Of a stretch of 64,000 nucleotides of DNA, positions 20,868 to 30,494 are shown piece after piece. How positions within the stretch are numbered: position 1 is the stretch's first letter; each line of letters starts with the position of its first letter. The translations under genes and the position numbers were made by a program. The DNA comes from Dickeya chrysanthemi NCPPB 402 (GTDB taxonomy: Bacteria > Pseudomonadota > Gammaproteobacteria > Enterobacterales > Enterobacteriaceae), in NCBI RefSeq assembly GCF_000406105.1, contig NZ_CM001974.1, positions 3,590,486-3,654,485 of the forward strand, written 5' to 3'. The notes beneath the pieces are model-generated. The model was not told where the DNA came from and ran no database searches. It saw nothing but the letters and a program-made list of their open reading frames with translations.

Positions 20868-21089
20868 TTACTTCGCTTCCGTCATCGATTTCAGATCATT
20901 ACGGTTGATCTGTTGATGATAGCCGTAAGCATCGGTGTAGCTTATCAGGCCGGTTTCATCATCCACCTTCGGTTTACCCTCGGTGATGATGGTGCGTCCA
21001 TCCGACGTTTCCAGCACGTAATGACTCGAACAGGCCGACAGCGATAATGCTATCCCCAGGGCCGCCACGGCAACAATCTTATTCTTCAT
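20868..21089 (-). CDS. ygdI: YgdI/YgdR family lipoprotein
   Basis: I chose the start at 21089 (MKNKIVAVAALGIALSLSACSS), which gives a clean lipoprotein signal with lipobox LSAC and 73 residues, as in E. coli YgdI (75). A GGAG-like site (aggagttaat) precedes it. The mature part, HYVLETSDGRTIITEGKP, is the DUF903 fold. It is paralogous to ygdR at 42734. The function is unknown; it is likely periplasm-facing. Confidence 0.92.
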   Translation of the reverse strand: MKNKIVAVAALGIALSLSACSSHYVLETSDGRTIITEGKPKVDDETGLISYTDAYGYHQQINRNDLKSMTEAK

Positions 21090-21260
21090 AATTAACTCCT
21101 GATGATTTTTAATGTTTATATAACGCAATTTTTCGTTATTAAACGCTAAATCCAGCAAGGTTAAGGGTAGCAAGCAAGGCATAATTTTCGTTCAGGATCG
21201 TCCTAAACTTGTTTCAGGCGCAAAAATGGGACAGGATCTGTCGCTCAACAGAGGACAGAC

Positions 21261-22466
21261 ATGAAATCGTTTAACGCCCCGGACTTTCGCCGGCAATTTC
21301 CCGCGCTTCGTCAGCCCGGTGTTTATCTCGATAGCGCCGCGACGGCGCTAAAACCCGAAGCCGTCATCGCAGCGGTTCAGCACTGTTATGCCAGCGAAAC
21401 GGGTAATGTACATCGCAGCCAGCATCGCGCCGCCCGGCAGTTGTCGGAAGCGTTCGAGCTGGCGCGCGAAAAAGTCGCGAAATGCCTCGGCGCAGAGCAG
21501 GCGCGCAGTATCGTGTGGACCAAAGGGACGACGGAAGCCGTCAATCTGGTGGCGCAATGTTATGCCCGTCCACGATTACAACCCGGCGATGAGATTCTGG
21601 TTAGCGAAGCCGAACACCATGCCAACCTGATTCCATGGTTAATGGTGGCGCAGCAAACAGGTGCTCGCGTGGTAAAGCTGCCGATTGGCGCGGATCATCT
21701 GCCCGACCTTCACCTGCTGCCCTCGTTGCTCAACGCCCGCACCCGTCTGCTGGCTATCGGGCAAATGTCGAACGTGACGGGCGGTATGCCGGACCTGCAA
21801 CACGCCATTACTCTGGCGCATCAGGCCGGCGCCGTAGTGATGGTCGATGGTGCGCAAGGCATTGTGCATACCACGACGGATGTGTCGGCATTGAGTGCGG
21901 ATTTTTATGCTTTTTCCGGCCACAAACTGTATGGCCCGACCGGCATCGGCGCGCTATACGGTAAACCCGACTTGCTGGAAACCATGCCGCCCTGGCAGGG
22001 CGGTGGAAAAATGATGACGACGGTATCGTTTGACGGTTTTACGCCCCAGGCAATCCCTCAGCGATTTGAAGCCGGCACGCCGCATATTGCCGGGGTGATC
22101 GGGCTAGCCGCCGCGATTGACTGGTGGCGACAACAGGACAGCCGCGCCGCCGATCGGCACAGTGTTGCACTGGCGAGCGATGCAGAACAGCAACTGAGCC
22201 GCCTATCCGGTTTTCGCAGCTTTCGCGCGCCGGGCTCCAGCCTGTTGTCATTCACTATTGATGGCGTGCACCACCACGATCTGGTGACGTTGCTGGCGGA
22301 GGATGGCATCGCCTTACGGGCCGGTCACCATTGTGCTCAACCACTGATGGCCGCTCTGGGTGTGGCGGGTACGTTGCGGGCCTCGTTTGCGCCTTACAAC
22401 CAGCAACAGGATGTGGACCAACTGGTCCACTCAACCCAGAAAGCCCTTGAATTACTGATGGATTGA
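21261..22466 (+). CDS. csdA: Cysteine sulfinate desulfinase / cysteine desulfurase CsdA
   Basis: The 401-residue protein (E. coli 401) is a class-V PLP enzyme. The PLP lysine is in FSGHKLYGPTGIGALYG (about residues 217-233) and the persulfide cysteine in LRAGHHCAQPLM near residue 357. It moves sulfur from cysteine to CsdE and onward to TcdA. Its stop overlaps the ribosome-binding and start region of csdE (2-bp gap), indicating coupled translation. Confidence 0.96.
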   Translation: MKSFNAPDFRRQFPALRQPGVYLDSAATALKPEAVIAAVQHCYASETGNVHRSQHRAARQLSEAFELAREKVAKCLGAEQARSIVWTKGTTEAVNLVAQCYARPRLQPGDEILVSEAEHHANLIPWLMVAQQTGARVVKLPIGADHLPDLHLLPSLLNARTRLLAIGQMSNVTGGMPDLQHAITLAHQAGAVVMVDGAQGIVHTTTDVSALSADFYAFSGHKLYGPTGIGALYGKPDLLETMPPWQGGGKMMTTVSFDGFTPQAIPQRFEAGTPHIAGVIGLAAAIDWWRQQDSRAADRHSVALASDAEQQLSRLSGFRSFRAPGSSLLSFTIDGVHHHDLVTLLAEDGIALRAGHHCAQPLMAALGVAGTLRASFAPYNQQQDVDQLVHSTQKALELLMD

Positions 22467-22468
22467 TA

Positions 22469-22912
22469 ATGACCACCGATTCTACACCGCATCCGTTTGG
22501 CACCGACATCAATGAAGCGGCGCTGATAACCCGCTTTGACGCCTGCCGATCCTGGGAAGAGCGCTACCGCCAGTTGATTCTGCTGAGCAAATCCCTGCCG
22601 CCGCTGCCGGAAGCCTATCGTCAGCAACAGATTGAGCTGTCTGGTTGTGAAAACCGTGTCTGGCTGGGGTATCAACGGCAGACAGACGGCTCGCTGCATT
22701 TTTACGGCGACAGCGACGGCCGCATCGTGCGTGGGATGCTGGCGATTATCTTGACGGCAGTAGAAGGTAAAACGCCACAGGCGCTGCAACAGAGCGATCC
22801 GCTGGCGCTGTTCGAGCGGCTGGGGCTACGCGCTGAACTCAGCGCCTCACGGGCCGGCGGGCTGGCCGCACTGGCCAGCCGTATCCACGATATCGCCGGT
22901 CAGGAATCCTGA
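22469..22912 (+). CDS. csdE: Sulfur acceptor protein CsdE
   Basis: I chose the ATG at 22469, giving 147 residues, exactly as in E. coli; an upstream TTG overlapping csdA adds two residues. The SufE fold shows the sulfur-accepting Cys60 in IELSGCENRVWLGY and the GRIVRGMLAIILTAVEGK block. It accepts persulfide from CsdA and raises its activity. Its end overlaps the 3' end of the convergent tcdA by 13 bp. Confidence 0.95.
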   Translation: MTTDSTPHPFGTDINEAALITRFDACRSWEERYRQLILLSKSLPPLPEAYRQQQIELSGCENRVWLGYQRQTDGSLHFYGDSDGRIVRGMLAIILTAVEGKTPQALQQSDPLALFERLGLRAELSASRAGGLAALASRIHDIAGQES

Positions 22913-23733
22913 TTCAGTGCGGCGGCTTGTGCCTGCCGGGCATCACGCGCCATCATTTTTTTCAACGCATGAGAGACCGCCACAAAACCAAAGGTGGCGG
23001 TCACCATCGTCGCCGCACCAAAACCGGATGCGCAATCCATACGTTTCACGCCGTCAGCGGTGCTACGCGATGCGCAAACCGAGCCATCCGGCTGCAGATA
23101 GACCAATGGCTCGCTGGAAAACACGCAATCGATCCCCAGCTTGCCTTTGCTGTTCTTAACGATATTAAAATCGTGCTTCAGCCGCTCACGCAGCTTGGCC
23201 GCCAGCGGATCCTGAATGGTTTTAGCCAGATCGGCGACGTCAATACGCGTAGGGTCAATTTGCCCCCCCGCTCCGCCGGTCGTCACCACCGGAATCTTGT
23301 TACGACGGCACCAGGCCAGCAGCGCCGCTTTAGGGCGGACACTATCAATCGCGTCAATCACATAGCTGAAATGGTTATCCAGCAGTTCCGCCACGTTATC
23401 GGCGCTGATGAAATCATCAACGCAGGTCACCTTGCATTCCGGATTGATCGCCAGAATACGTTCCGCCATTACCTCGGTTTTCAACTGGCCGGTGTGTTGG
23501 CGCAATGCGTGGATCTGCCGGTTGGTGTTGCTGACGCACACATCATCCATATCAATCAGGGTAATCGCGCCGATGCCGGTGCGCGCCAGCGCTTCCGCCG
23601 CCCAGGAACCAACCCCGCCAATGCCGATAACACAGACATGCGCCCCGGCAAACAGCGATAACGCCCGCTGGCCATACAATCGTGCCGTACCGCCAAAACG
23701 CTGCAGATAACTTTCGGATAATTGCGTACTCAT
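22900..23733 (-). CDS. tcdA: tRNA threonylcarbamoyladenosine dehydratase TcdA (CsdL)
   Basis: The 277-residue protein (E. coli 268) has the E1-like ATP-binding motif VIGIGGVGSWAAEALARTGIG-type sequence (about residues 35-55). It also has NTNRQIHAL, VTTGGAGGQIDPT and a C-terminal hydrophobic helix (FGAATMVTATFGFVAVSHAL). It cyclises t6A37 of ANN-decoding tRNAs to ct6A using ATP, with CsdA-CsdE supporting it. The extra C-terminal residues overlap csdE. Confidence 0.95.
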   Translation of the reverse strand: MSTQLSESYLQRFGGTARLYGQRALSLFAGAHVCVIGIGGVGSWAAEALARTGIGAITLIDMDDVCVSNTNRQIHALRQHTGQLKTEVMAERILAINPECKVTCVDDFISADNVAELLDNHFSYVIDAIDSVRPKAALLAWCRRNKIPVVTTGGAGGQIDPTRIDVADLAKTIQDPLAAKLRERLKHDFNIVKNSKGKLGIDCVFSSEPLVYLQPDGSVCASRSTADGVKRMDCASGFGAATMVTATFGFVAVSHALKKMMARDARQAQAAALNQDS

Positions 23734-23940
23734 TGCCCACCTTCACTCAATCACAAACGGCAGCGATGATACCCCAGTCAGGCCGTTTACGCAGCGGATA
23801 ACGGCGATCTGCTATTTTCTTCGTCAGCGGCATTTTCCACGAATCGTATATTTACCCTGTTGACAGGTGACGACATCCGGCTGGCTGTGGCACCTTACCT
23901 TATGGACGTTCATCAGGCTTTCCGCTGTGGAGAAAAAACC

Positions 23941-24387
23941 ATGCATGTTGATCTCATCCCCGCCACCGAATCCGATATCGATTTCCTGTTGCAGTTGCGC
24001 AAGCTGACCATGGGGAAATATCTGGCGGACATCGGCGCATCGACGGACCACGAGAGCCTGATGCGCCGCGTACGCTATGAATTCGAACACGCGCATATCG
24101 TACAGGCAGACGGGCAGCCTGCCGGGTTATTCAAGTACCGTTTTATGCCGCAGGAACAGCACTGGTATCTGATGCAGATTCAAATCCACCCCAATTTCCA
24201 GAACCGCGGCCTCGGCAGGCAGCTAATTGAAAACCTGCTCACACAGGCATCAACGCAAAATCAGGCGGTGGTGCTGAGCGTGCTGAAAAATAATCCCGCC
24301 CGCCATCTGTATCATCGGCTGGGATTTCGGGTAACAGACCAAAACGATCGGGAGTTCATTATGACCTGCCTCCCCAACGCACAATAA
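23941..24387 (+). CDS. GNAT family N-acetyltransferase
   Basis: I chose the start at 23941 (MHVDLIPATESDIDFLLQLR) because GGAG lies 8 bp before it and the GNAT fold begins there. The protein has 148 residues. The acetyl-CoA loop reads IQIHPNFQNRGLGRQLIENL, with the R/QxxGxG/A pattern NRGLGR. The substrate is not predictable. It leads a three-gene run (GNAT, dehydrogenase, GNAT) inserted between tcdA and mltA, which are adjacent in E. coli. Confidence 0.85.
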   Translation: MHVDLIPATESDIDFLLQLRKLTMGKYLADIGASTDHESLMRRVRYEFEHAHIVQADGQPAGLFKYRFMPQEQHWYLMQIQIHPNFQNRGLGRQLIENLLTQASTQNQAVVLSVLKNNPARHLYHRLGFRVTDQNDREFIMTCLPNAQ

Positions 24388-24405
24388 ATACGGTTAAGGA
24401 CCAGC

Positions 24406-25419
24406 ATGAACATCGCCATATTGGATGACTATCAGGATACCGTCAGGCACCTGAATTGCTTTTCGCTGTTGAACGGCCACCAGGTACAGGTGCTGAATAA
24501 AACCTATACCGACGCCGCCCACCTGGCGGCGCAACTGCAACATGTTGAAGCACTGGTGCTGATTCGTGAACGCACCCGTATTACTGATGAATTACTCGCC
24601 CAACTGCCGAACCTGAAGCTCATCAGCCAGACCGGTAAGGTGAGCCAGCACCTCAACGTGGACGACTGCACCCGGCATGGCGTGGCGGTAGCGGAAGGAA
24701 CCGGTTCGCCGATTGCACCGGCGGAATTATGCTGGAGCCTGATCATGGCGGCATCGCGTCATCTGCCCTGCTATAACGCTCAGTTGACTCAGGGCTACTG
24801 GCAACAAAACGGCACGTTGGGATTGGGAAGAACGCTGCATGGGCTGACGCTCGGTATCTGGGGATACGGTAAAATCGGGCAGCGTATCGCCCGCTACGGC
24901 TCGGCATTTGGCATGAATGTGCTGGTGTGGGGCAGCGAGACATCGCGAGAACTGGCGCGCCAACACGGCGTTAGCGCAGCCGACAGCAAAGCGGCGTTTT
25001 TCGCCGACGCGGATGTGCTGTCGCTACATTTGCGCTTGACCCCCGCCACCCGCCACTGCGTAACCCAGCACGATCTGGCGCTGATGAAGCCAGACTCGCT
25101 GTTCGTCAACATCAGCCGAGCCGAACTGGTGGAACCGAGCGCGCTCTGGCGTGAACTCGCGGCGCATCCCGGCAAACAGGCGGCACTGGATGTGTTTGAC
25201 AACGAACCGGCAGCGCCGGAAAACGAGCCGTTACTGATGCTGCCGAATGTACTGGCAACACCACACATCGGTTACGTCGAACGTGGTAGCTACGAGCTGT
25301 ATTTCAAAACCGCTTTTGAGAATGTGCTGGCATTTGCCGCCGGTCAACCCGCCAATCTGGTGAACCTCGCGGCGCTTGCCGATGCCCACTCCCACCATGT
25401 CGGCACAGGAAACCGCTAA
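24406..25419 (+). CDS. D-2-hydroxyacid dehydrogenase family protein
   Basis: The 337-residue protein has the NAD-binding motif LGIWGYGKIGQRIARYG (about residues 148-164). The catalytic Arg lies in FVNISRAELVE and the His in TPHIGYVE (near residue 286). The N-terminal flavodoxin-like substrate domain starts MNIAILDDYQDT. It is related to phosphoglycerate and glyoxylate/hydroxypyruvate reductases; the substrate is unknown. It shares one base (TAATG) with the next gene, so translation is coupled. Confidence 0.88.
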   Translation: MNIAILDDYQDTVRHLNCFSLLNGHQVQVLNKTYTDAAHLAAQLQHVEALVLIRERTRITDELLAQLPNLKLISQTGKVSQHLNVDDCTRHGVAVAEGTGSPIAPAELCWSLIMAASRHLPCYNAQLTQGYWQQNGTLGLGRTLHGLTLGIWGYGKIGQRIARYGSAFGMNVLVWGSETSRELARQHGVSAADSKAAFFADADVLSLHLRLTPATRHCVTQHDLALMKPDSLFVNISRAELVEPSALWRELAAHPGKQAALDVFDNEPAAPENEPLLMLPNVLATPHIGYVERGSYELYFKTAFENVLAFAAGQPANLVNLAALADAHSHHVGTGNR

Positions 25420-25901
25420 TGCACACACCCGCCATCACACTGCGTAAGGCTCGCCGGGCCGATGCGCCGGAAGTATTAGCACTGCGCAATCGCGCCATCC
25501 TGTATGGTTGCCGCCATGATTACACGGCAGAACAACTACAGCTGTGGACCAGCGGCGCGCTCAGCGAGGCATTTGAGAATACCGTCACCCACCATTTTCA
25601 TCTGGCGGAGATAGCAGCCCGGATGGTCGGGACAGGGATGGTCAATCTTCATACCGGCATGATCGATGCGGTGTTCGTTGAGCCAGAAGCGATGGGCAAG
25701 GGCGTAGGCAAACGGATGATGCAGCATCTGGAAACGCTGGCGCGTGCGGCAGGGCTGGCGGCAATCCGGCTTGACGCCAGCCTGAACGCGACACCGTTTT
25801 ATCGGTCCCTGGGGTTCTGCGACGATGAAATCAGCCTGTACCATTCGCCGCGCGGCTTCTCGTTGCCCTGTATCTCAATGGTTAAAGCTATCGGCCGATA
25901 A
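25419..25901 (+). CDS. GNAT family N-acetyltransferase
   Basis: The 160-residue protein starts MHTPAITLRKARRADAPEVLAL. The acetyl-CoA motif is VEPEAMGKGVGKRMMQHLE (about residues 87-105), and the C-terminal half has ATPFYRSLGFC. The ATG overlaps the dehydrogenase stop by one base, so the two are made together. It is unlike the first acetyltransferase of this operon apart from the fold. The substrate is unknown. Confidence 0.85.
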   Translation: MHTPAITLRKARRADAPEVLALRNRAILYGCRHDYTAEQLQLWTSGALSEAFENTVTHHFHLAEIAARMVGTGMVNLHTGMIDAVFVEPEAMGKGVGKRMMQHLETLARAAGLAAIRLDASLNATPFYRSLGFCDDEISLYHSPRGFSLPCISMVKAIGR

Positions 25902-25938
25902 GCCCCCGCCACCGAACAACGTTGGCGGGGGTTGCTCA

Positions 25939-27102
25939 TTAATTGGAATTACCGGCCATCAACCCGCCGGTATTTCCAGCAGTATTATTGTTGCCGGCAC
26001 TGAGCAGCGGCATGGCGGAGGAGGATTGCGCGTTTTTCAATACCCACACCCGACCATAATGATTGTAGAAACCGGCGGCGTGCCCGGCGTCCGTGCCAAT
26101 CCCTTGGTAGATATCGAAATGCTGTCCTTTAATCGCGCCGCCGACATCCAGCGCGACCATTAAACGCATCTCATATTGGCCGGTAAACTTGCCCTGATTA
26201 TCCAGCAGCGGCACTTCCGCCAGCAACGTAGTGCCCGCCGGGATCAACGACCGGTCAGACGCGACGGAGGCTCGTGCCACCAGCGGTACGGCACTGGCGC
26301 CTTTTACCGGCATCGACGCCATCGATTTAAAGAATACGAAAGAAGGGTTCTGCACCAGTAAATCCCGCACTTCGGCCTCGGAATGCCGATCAGCCCACTG
26401 CCGAATAGCCTGCATCGACATCTCTTCTCTGGGCACCTCGCCGCGGTCGATCAACACCTTGCCGATACTGCGGTAGGCATGACCATTTTTACCGGCATAA
26501 CCAAAAAAGGTTAGAGGGCTGCCGTCGCCAAAATCGACATAGCCGCTCCCCTGCACTTCCATCATGAAGTTATCCATCAGCGAGTTAGTCCAGGCGATAG
26601 CCAGTTCGTTGCTCAGCGCACCGGAATAAATGGCGGCCCGGTCCGGCAGACGGCCGTTTTTACGCACTCGGGGCATGGCATACAACGGGAAGCGAAACTC
26701 CCCCTGACGATAACGACGCGCCTGCACCACCGGCGTGTAGTAACCGGTAAACTGCACGTTGCCGAAACTGTCCACGCCCTCCATCTGCCAGGCGTTGAGG
26801 CCGAATTGCGCCAGATGGCGCGTATCGCCGCCCGCCTGAATCCAGTTCTGTACGGCCTGAAAGATATCGCTGTTACGGGAATAGAGTCCGGGAGAGGAAG
26901 ATTGAATCTGACTAACCTGTTGGGAAAAATCGACCGCATTCACCGGCTTGCCGTTGGCGTTCGGCGCATTTACCCACTCCAGCGGTTGATCGAGACGGCC
27001 ATCTTTATATTGCTGTCCTCGATCGCTGGGCCGGGTCTGACAACCGGCCAATATCGCGATGACCACGCCGGTCAACACGTATTTCCCCCACCATCCTTTC
27101 AT
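25939..27102 (-). CDS. mltA: Membrane-bound lytic murein transglycosylase A
   Basis: I chose the start at 27102 (MKGWWGKYVLTGVVIAILAGC), giving a lipoprotein signal with lipobox LAGC and 387 residues (E. coli 365). The MltA domain has FTGYYTPVVQA and the 3D domain with VALDVGGAIKGQHFDIYQG, including the catalytic Asp. A Q/N/S/G-rich C-terminal tail (LSAGNNNTAGNTGG) extends past the E. coli end. It cleaves murein to 1,6-anhydro-muropeptides at the outer membrane. Confidence 0.95.
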   Translation of the reverse strand: MKGWWGKYVLTGVVIAILAGCQTRPSDRGQQYKDGRLDQPLEWVNAPNANGKPVNAVDFSQQVSQIQSSSPGLYSRNSDIFQAVQNWIQAGGDTRHLAQFGLNAWQMEGVDSFGNVQFTGYYTPVVQARRYRQGEFRFPLYAMPRVRKNGRLPDRAAIYSGALSNELAIAWTNSLMDNFMMEVQGSGYVDFGDGSPLTFFGYAGKNGHAYRSIGKVLIDRGEVPREEMSMQAIRQWADRHSEAEVRDLLVQNPSFVFFKSMASMPVKGASAVPLVARASVASDRSLIPAGTTLLAEVPLLDNQGKFTGQYEMRLMVALDVGGAIKGQHFDIYQGIGTDAGHAAGFYNHYGRVWVLKNAQSSSAMPLLSAGNNNTAGNTGGLMAGNSN

Positions 27103-27271
27103 TTCCGTGCTCTCTTCATTCTTGAGTGTAAAACCACGCAGAACGATAACAAACAGAGGGCGGGAATAAAACGCATCACGACAAAACGGCACGCAGCAGT
27201 CTAAAAAAGAAACACTATGGCGACAATTCCACCACCTGTCGGCAAAAACGTAAACTATTTGAAAAAAGAGG

Positions 27272-27299
27272 TTGCATCGAGGCGAGCGCGGAGTATAGT
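27272..27299 (+). promoter_or_regulatory. Promoter of the initiator tRNA operon
   Basis: TTGCAT (27272-27277) and TATAGT (27294-27299) have a 16-bp spacer and a GC-rich discriminator (GCGC). The first tRNA begins 13 bp downstream. The layout suits a stringently controlled stable-RNA promoter. Confidence 0.7.
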
Positions 27300-27312
27300 G
27301 CGCATCCACGGA

Positions 27313-27389
<77 letters not shown>

Positions 27390-27429
27390 ATTGATGTACC
27401 AGCATCATAGATAGAAGAAAAAAGACGGA

Positions 27430-27506
<77 letters not shown>

Positions 27507-27514
27507 ATAAATAG

Positions 27515-27536
27515 ACACCCTGACGGGTGTTTTTTT
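27515..27536 (+). terminator. Terminator of the tRNA-fMet operon
   Basis: ACACCC (27515-27520) and GGGTGT (27525-27530) pair around TGAC, followed by six more T residues. Confidence 0.88.
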
Positions 27537-27569
27537 ATGTCTGGCGTTCAGCCGACGCCATCATGGCGC

Positions 27570-28808
27570 TTAACGCGCCTGAGCCGCGAAATAGGCTTTT
27601 ATCCCTTCCATAATCGACTGCGCCACCTGTTGCTGAAAACGGCTGGTACGCAATTTGCGTTCCTCTTCCAGATTGCTGATAAAAGCCGTTTCCACCAATA
27701 TTGACGGTATATCCGGTGCCTTCAGTACCGCAAACCCGGCCTGATCGACGCTATTTTTGTGTAAATGATTGACCTTTCCCAGACGATGCAAAATTTCTTT
27801 GCCGAATTTCAGGCTATCGTTAATGGTGACGGTCTGCACCATGTCAAACATGGTGCTGTCTAAATAACGATCGCCGCGCAGACTCACCCCGCCTATCAAA
27901 TCCGACTCATTTTGCGTTTGCGCCAGATAACGCGCCGCTGAACTGGTAGCACCTTTTTTGGACAAGGCAAATACCGAAGAGCCGCGGGCTGAGCGGTCGC
28001 TGAAGGCATCGGCATGGATAGAAACAAACAAATCGGCGCGTTGCTTGCGTGCTTTAGCCACCCGTACCTTAAGTGGAATGAACACATCTTCATTACGGGT
28101 CATGTAGGCTTTCATGTTGTGCTCACGCTCGATCAGCGCTTTCAAGCGTCGGGCGATTTGCAGCACCACATCTTTTTCGCGGGTCCGGTTTTTACCGATG
28201 GCGCCGGGATCTTCGCCACCATGCCCTGGATCCAGCATGATAATCAACGGTCTTTCGCGCCCGGCCTTGCCATCTTTGGGCCTTTCCGGCGGCAGCGTTC
28301 GCTCCAGGTCGCCTTTATTGTAATCCTCCAGCAACGCCAGCAGCGGGTCATCAGCATCGTCATAACGACCGGCGGCAGGGTATAAATCCATTACCAGACG
28401 ATGCCGAAAGCCAGCGACCGGTGCCAGTGTAAACAACCGGGGATTGACCTTCTGCCGTAACTCCAACACCAAACGTACCGTATTTTTGTCGAACTGCCCG
28501 GCCCGAGCCGTCTTGATAAAAGGATCATGTCGTTCGAATTGTCGGCCTGCATTTTTCAGCACGCTATTCAGCGAGGCATTCTCAATATCGACGACCAGAC
28601 GATCAGGGTTTTCCAACATAAACTGACGGTATTTTAGCGGCTGGCTGGATTCGAGCGTGACACGGCTGTACGCAGAAGAAGGCCACACCCGCACGGCAAT
28701 CACTTGCGAGACGGCGGCCAGCCCAACACCGCTGATGCTCAGTAACCAGGTGGCGGCGGCGCCCTGTAATAAATGACGACGGGTCAGATGGTGCTTCGAA
28801 TCAGACAT
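27570..28808 (-). CDS. amiC: N-acetylmuramoyl-L-alanine amidase AmiC
   Basis: The 412-residue protein (E. coli 417) begins with a Tat signal ([20 protein letters not shown]). An AMIN domain (about 35-145) targets the septum. The Amidase_3 zinc domain (about 190-405) shows [22 protein letters not shown] and a late VETAFISN Glu. It splits daughter-cell peptidoglycan after export by Tat and activation by NlpD. It is divergent from argA. Confidence 0.96.
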   Translation of the reverse strand: MSDSKHHLTRRHLLQGAAATWLLSISGVGLAAVSQVIAVRVWPSSAYSRVTLESSQPLKYRQFMLENPDRLVVDIENASLNSVLKNAGRQFERHDPFIKTARAGQFDKNTVRLVLELRQKVNPRLFTLAPVAGFRHRLVMDLYPAAGRYDDADDPLLALLEDYNKGDLERTLPPERPKDGKAGRERPLIIMLDPGHGGEDPGAIGKNRTREKDVVLQIARRLKALIEREHNMKAYMTRNEDVFIPLKVRVAKARKQRADLFVSIHADAFSDRSARGSSVFALSKKGATSSAARYLAQTQNESDLIGGVSLRGDRYLDSTMFDMVQTVTINDSLKFGKEILHRLGKVNHLHKNSVDQAGFAVLKAPDIPSILVETAFISNLEEERKLRTSRFQQQVAQSIMEGIKAYFAAQAR

Positions 28809-28966
28809 GCAACTCCGCTAATGGCTAAGGAAATCAGGCAGATTGATGAAAACGCCGAAAACTTTAACCAATACGTACCGGGCTGTCATGCAAAAATCAT
28901 GTTGATGTTTTCTACTGTGATAGCCGCACTGCTTTAAACTATCAGACCAGACCGAAAAGTTATCGC

Positions 28967-28994
28967 TTGCCTTTTGGTTTGCGAGGAATAAAAA
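28967..28994 (+). promoter_or_regulatory. Possible argA promoter
   Basis: TTGCCT (28967-28972) and TAAAAA (28989-28994) are spaced by 16 bp. The -10 lies inside the first ARG box, which would suit ArgR repression. The match to consensus is weak, so this is tentative. Confidence 0.45.
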
Positions 28995-29021
28995 TACGAA
29001 AATATCGAATAAAAATGCAAA
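28983..29021. promoter_or_regulatory. Paired ARG boxes (ArgR operator) at argA
   Basis: Two 18-bp imperfect palindromes are spaced 3 bp apart. GAGGAATAAAAATACGAA (28983-29000) and ATCGAATAAAAATGCAAA (29004-29021) match about 14 and 16 of 18 positions of the WNTGAATWWWWATTCANW consensus. The 3-bp spacing is the hallmark of ArgR hexamer operators. Confidence 0.8.
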
Positions 29022-29032
29022 GAGGGCTCGCA

Positions 29033-30358
29033 GTGAAGGAACGTAGTACAGAACTGGTTCAAGGCTTCCGCCACTCAGTTCCTTACATCAACGCACATCG
29101 CGGTAAAACGTTTGTCATCATGCTCGGCGGCGAAGCTATCGAACATGAGAATTTTGCCAAAATCGTCAACGATATCGGCCTGTTACACAGTCTTGGTATC
29201 AAACTGGTGGTGGTTTACGGCGCACGCCCCCAGATCGATGCGAATCTGATGGCCCATCACTATGAACCTCGCTACCACAAGCATACCCGCGTAACAGACA
29301 GCACCACGCTGGAACTGGTGAAACAAGCGGCCGGTATGTTGCAACTGGATATCACCGCCCGCCTGTCGATGAGCTTGCTTAACACGCCGTTGCAAGGCGC
29401 GCACATCAATGTCGTCAGCGGTAACTTTATCATCGCCCAGCCATTGGGCGTGGATGATGGCGTCGATTACTGTCACAGCGGGCGCATCCGCCGTATTGAT
29501 GAAGAAGCATTGCATCGCCAACTGGACAGCGGCGCCATTGTGCTCTTAGGCCCGGTGGCCGTTTCCGTTACTGGCGAAAGCTTTAACCTCACTTCCGAAG
29601 AGGTCGCCACCCAACTGGCTATCAAGCTCAAAGCCGAGAAGATGATTGGCTTTTGTGCTTCTCAGGGGGTCACGAATACCGAAGGCAGCATCGTGTCAGA
29701 GCTGCTGCCCGACGAAGCACAGCAGCGTATTCAGTCGCTGGAAGAGGCGGGCGATTATAACTCCGAAGTCGTACGTTTCCTGCGCGGAGCGGTGAAAGCC
29801 TGCCGTAGCGGAGTGCGCCGCAGCCATTTGATCAGCTATCAGGAAGATGGCGCGTTGTTGCAGGAACTGTTCTCCCGCGACGGCATCGGTACCCAAATCG
29901 TAATGGAAAGCGCAGAGCAAATCCGCCGGGCGACCATCAACGATATCGGCGGGATTCTGGAGCTGATTCGTCCGCTGGAACAACAGGGCATTCTGGTGCG
30001 CCGTTCCCGCGAGCAGTTGGAAATGGAAATCGATAAATTCACCGTTGTGGTGCGCGATAATTTAACTATCGCCTGTGCCGCACTCTACCCATTCCCGGAA
30101 GAGAGTATCGGTGAAATGGCCTGCGTGGCGGTCCATCCGGAATACCGTAACTCGTCACGTGGCGATCAATTGCTGCATCATGTCGCCACACAGGCGCGCC
30201 AGCAGGGGCTAAAACGCCTGTTTGTGCTGACCACCCACAGTATTCACTGGTTTCAGGAGCGCGGTTTTCAGCCGGCGGAAGTGGCAGTACTGCCGAAACG
30301 CAAACAAGAGCTTTACAATTATCAGCGTCGCTCCAAGATTTTGGTCATCGACCTGTAA
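29033..30358 (+). CDS. argA: N-acetylglutamate synthase (amino-acid N-acetyltransferase)
   Basis: I chose the GTG at 29033 (read [20 protein letters not shown]) because it matches the E. coli start and leaves the ARG boxes upstream; GAGGG precedes it. The protein has 441 residues (E. coli 443). An N-terminal amino-acid-kinase-like domain ([17 protein letters not shown]) precedes a C-terminal GNAT domain ([17 protein letters not shown]). It makes N-acetylglutamate, the first step of arginine synthesis, and is feedback-inhibited by arginine. An ATG at 29015 is a possible alternative. Confidence 0.96.
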   Translation: MKERSTELVQGFRHSVPYINAHRGKTFVIMLGGEAIEHENFAKIVNDIGLLHSLGIKLVVVYGARPQIDANLMAHHYEPRYHKHTRVTDSTTLELVKQAAGMLQLDITARLSMSLLNTPLQGAHINVVSGNFIIAQPLGVDDGVDYCHSGRIRRIDEEALHRQLDSGAIVLLGPVAVSVTGESFNLTSEEVATQLAIKLKAEKMIGFCASQGVTNTEGSIVSELLPDEAQQRIQSLEEAGDYNSEVVRFLRGAVKACRSGVRRSHLISYQEDGALLQELFSRDGIGTQIVMESAEQIRRATINDIGGILELIRPLEQQGILVRRSREQLEMEIDKFTVVVRDNLTIACAALYPFPEESIGEMACVAVHPEYRNSSRGDQLLHHVATQARQQGLKRLFVLTTHSIHWFQERGFQPAEVAVLPKRKQELYNYQRRSKILVIDL

Positions 30359-30375
30359 AACGGCCTATGAAGCCG

Positions 30376-30403
30376 GTAACGCGTGGTCATCACCACGCGT
30401 TAC
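30376..30403. terminator. Hairpin between argA and ptrA
   Basis: GTAACGCGTGGT (30376-30387) and ACCACGCGTTAC (30392-30403) form a perfect 12-bp stem around CATC. No T tract follows on either strand, so it may be a weak or bidirectional terminator between convergent genes. The rest of the 136-bp gap shows nothing. Confidence 0.6.
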
Positions 30404-30494
30404 TGCTTCCCATCCCAGCCTTTTCTCTTCTGGTTTTCTCTTACGCTATCAGCCGCACACGGTGTGGTACCAGTGGAAACCTCTTCACCCGTCG

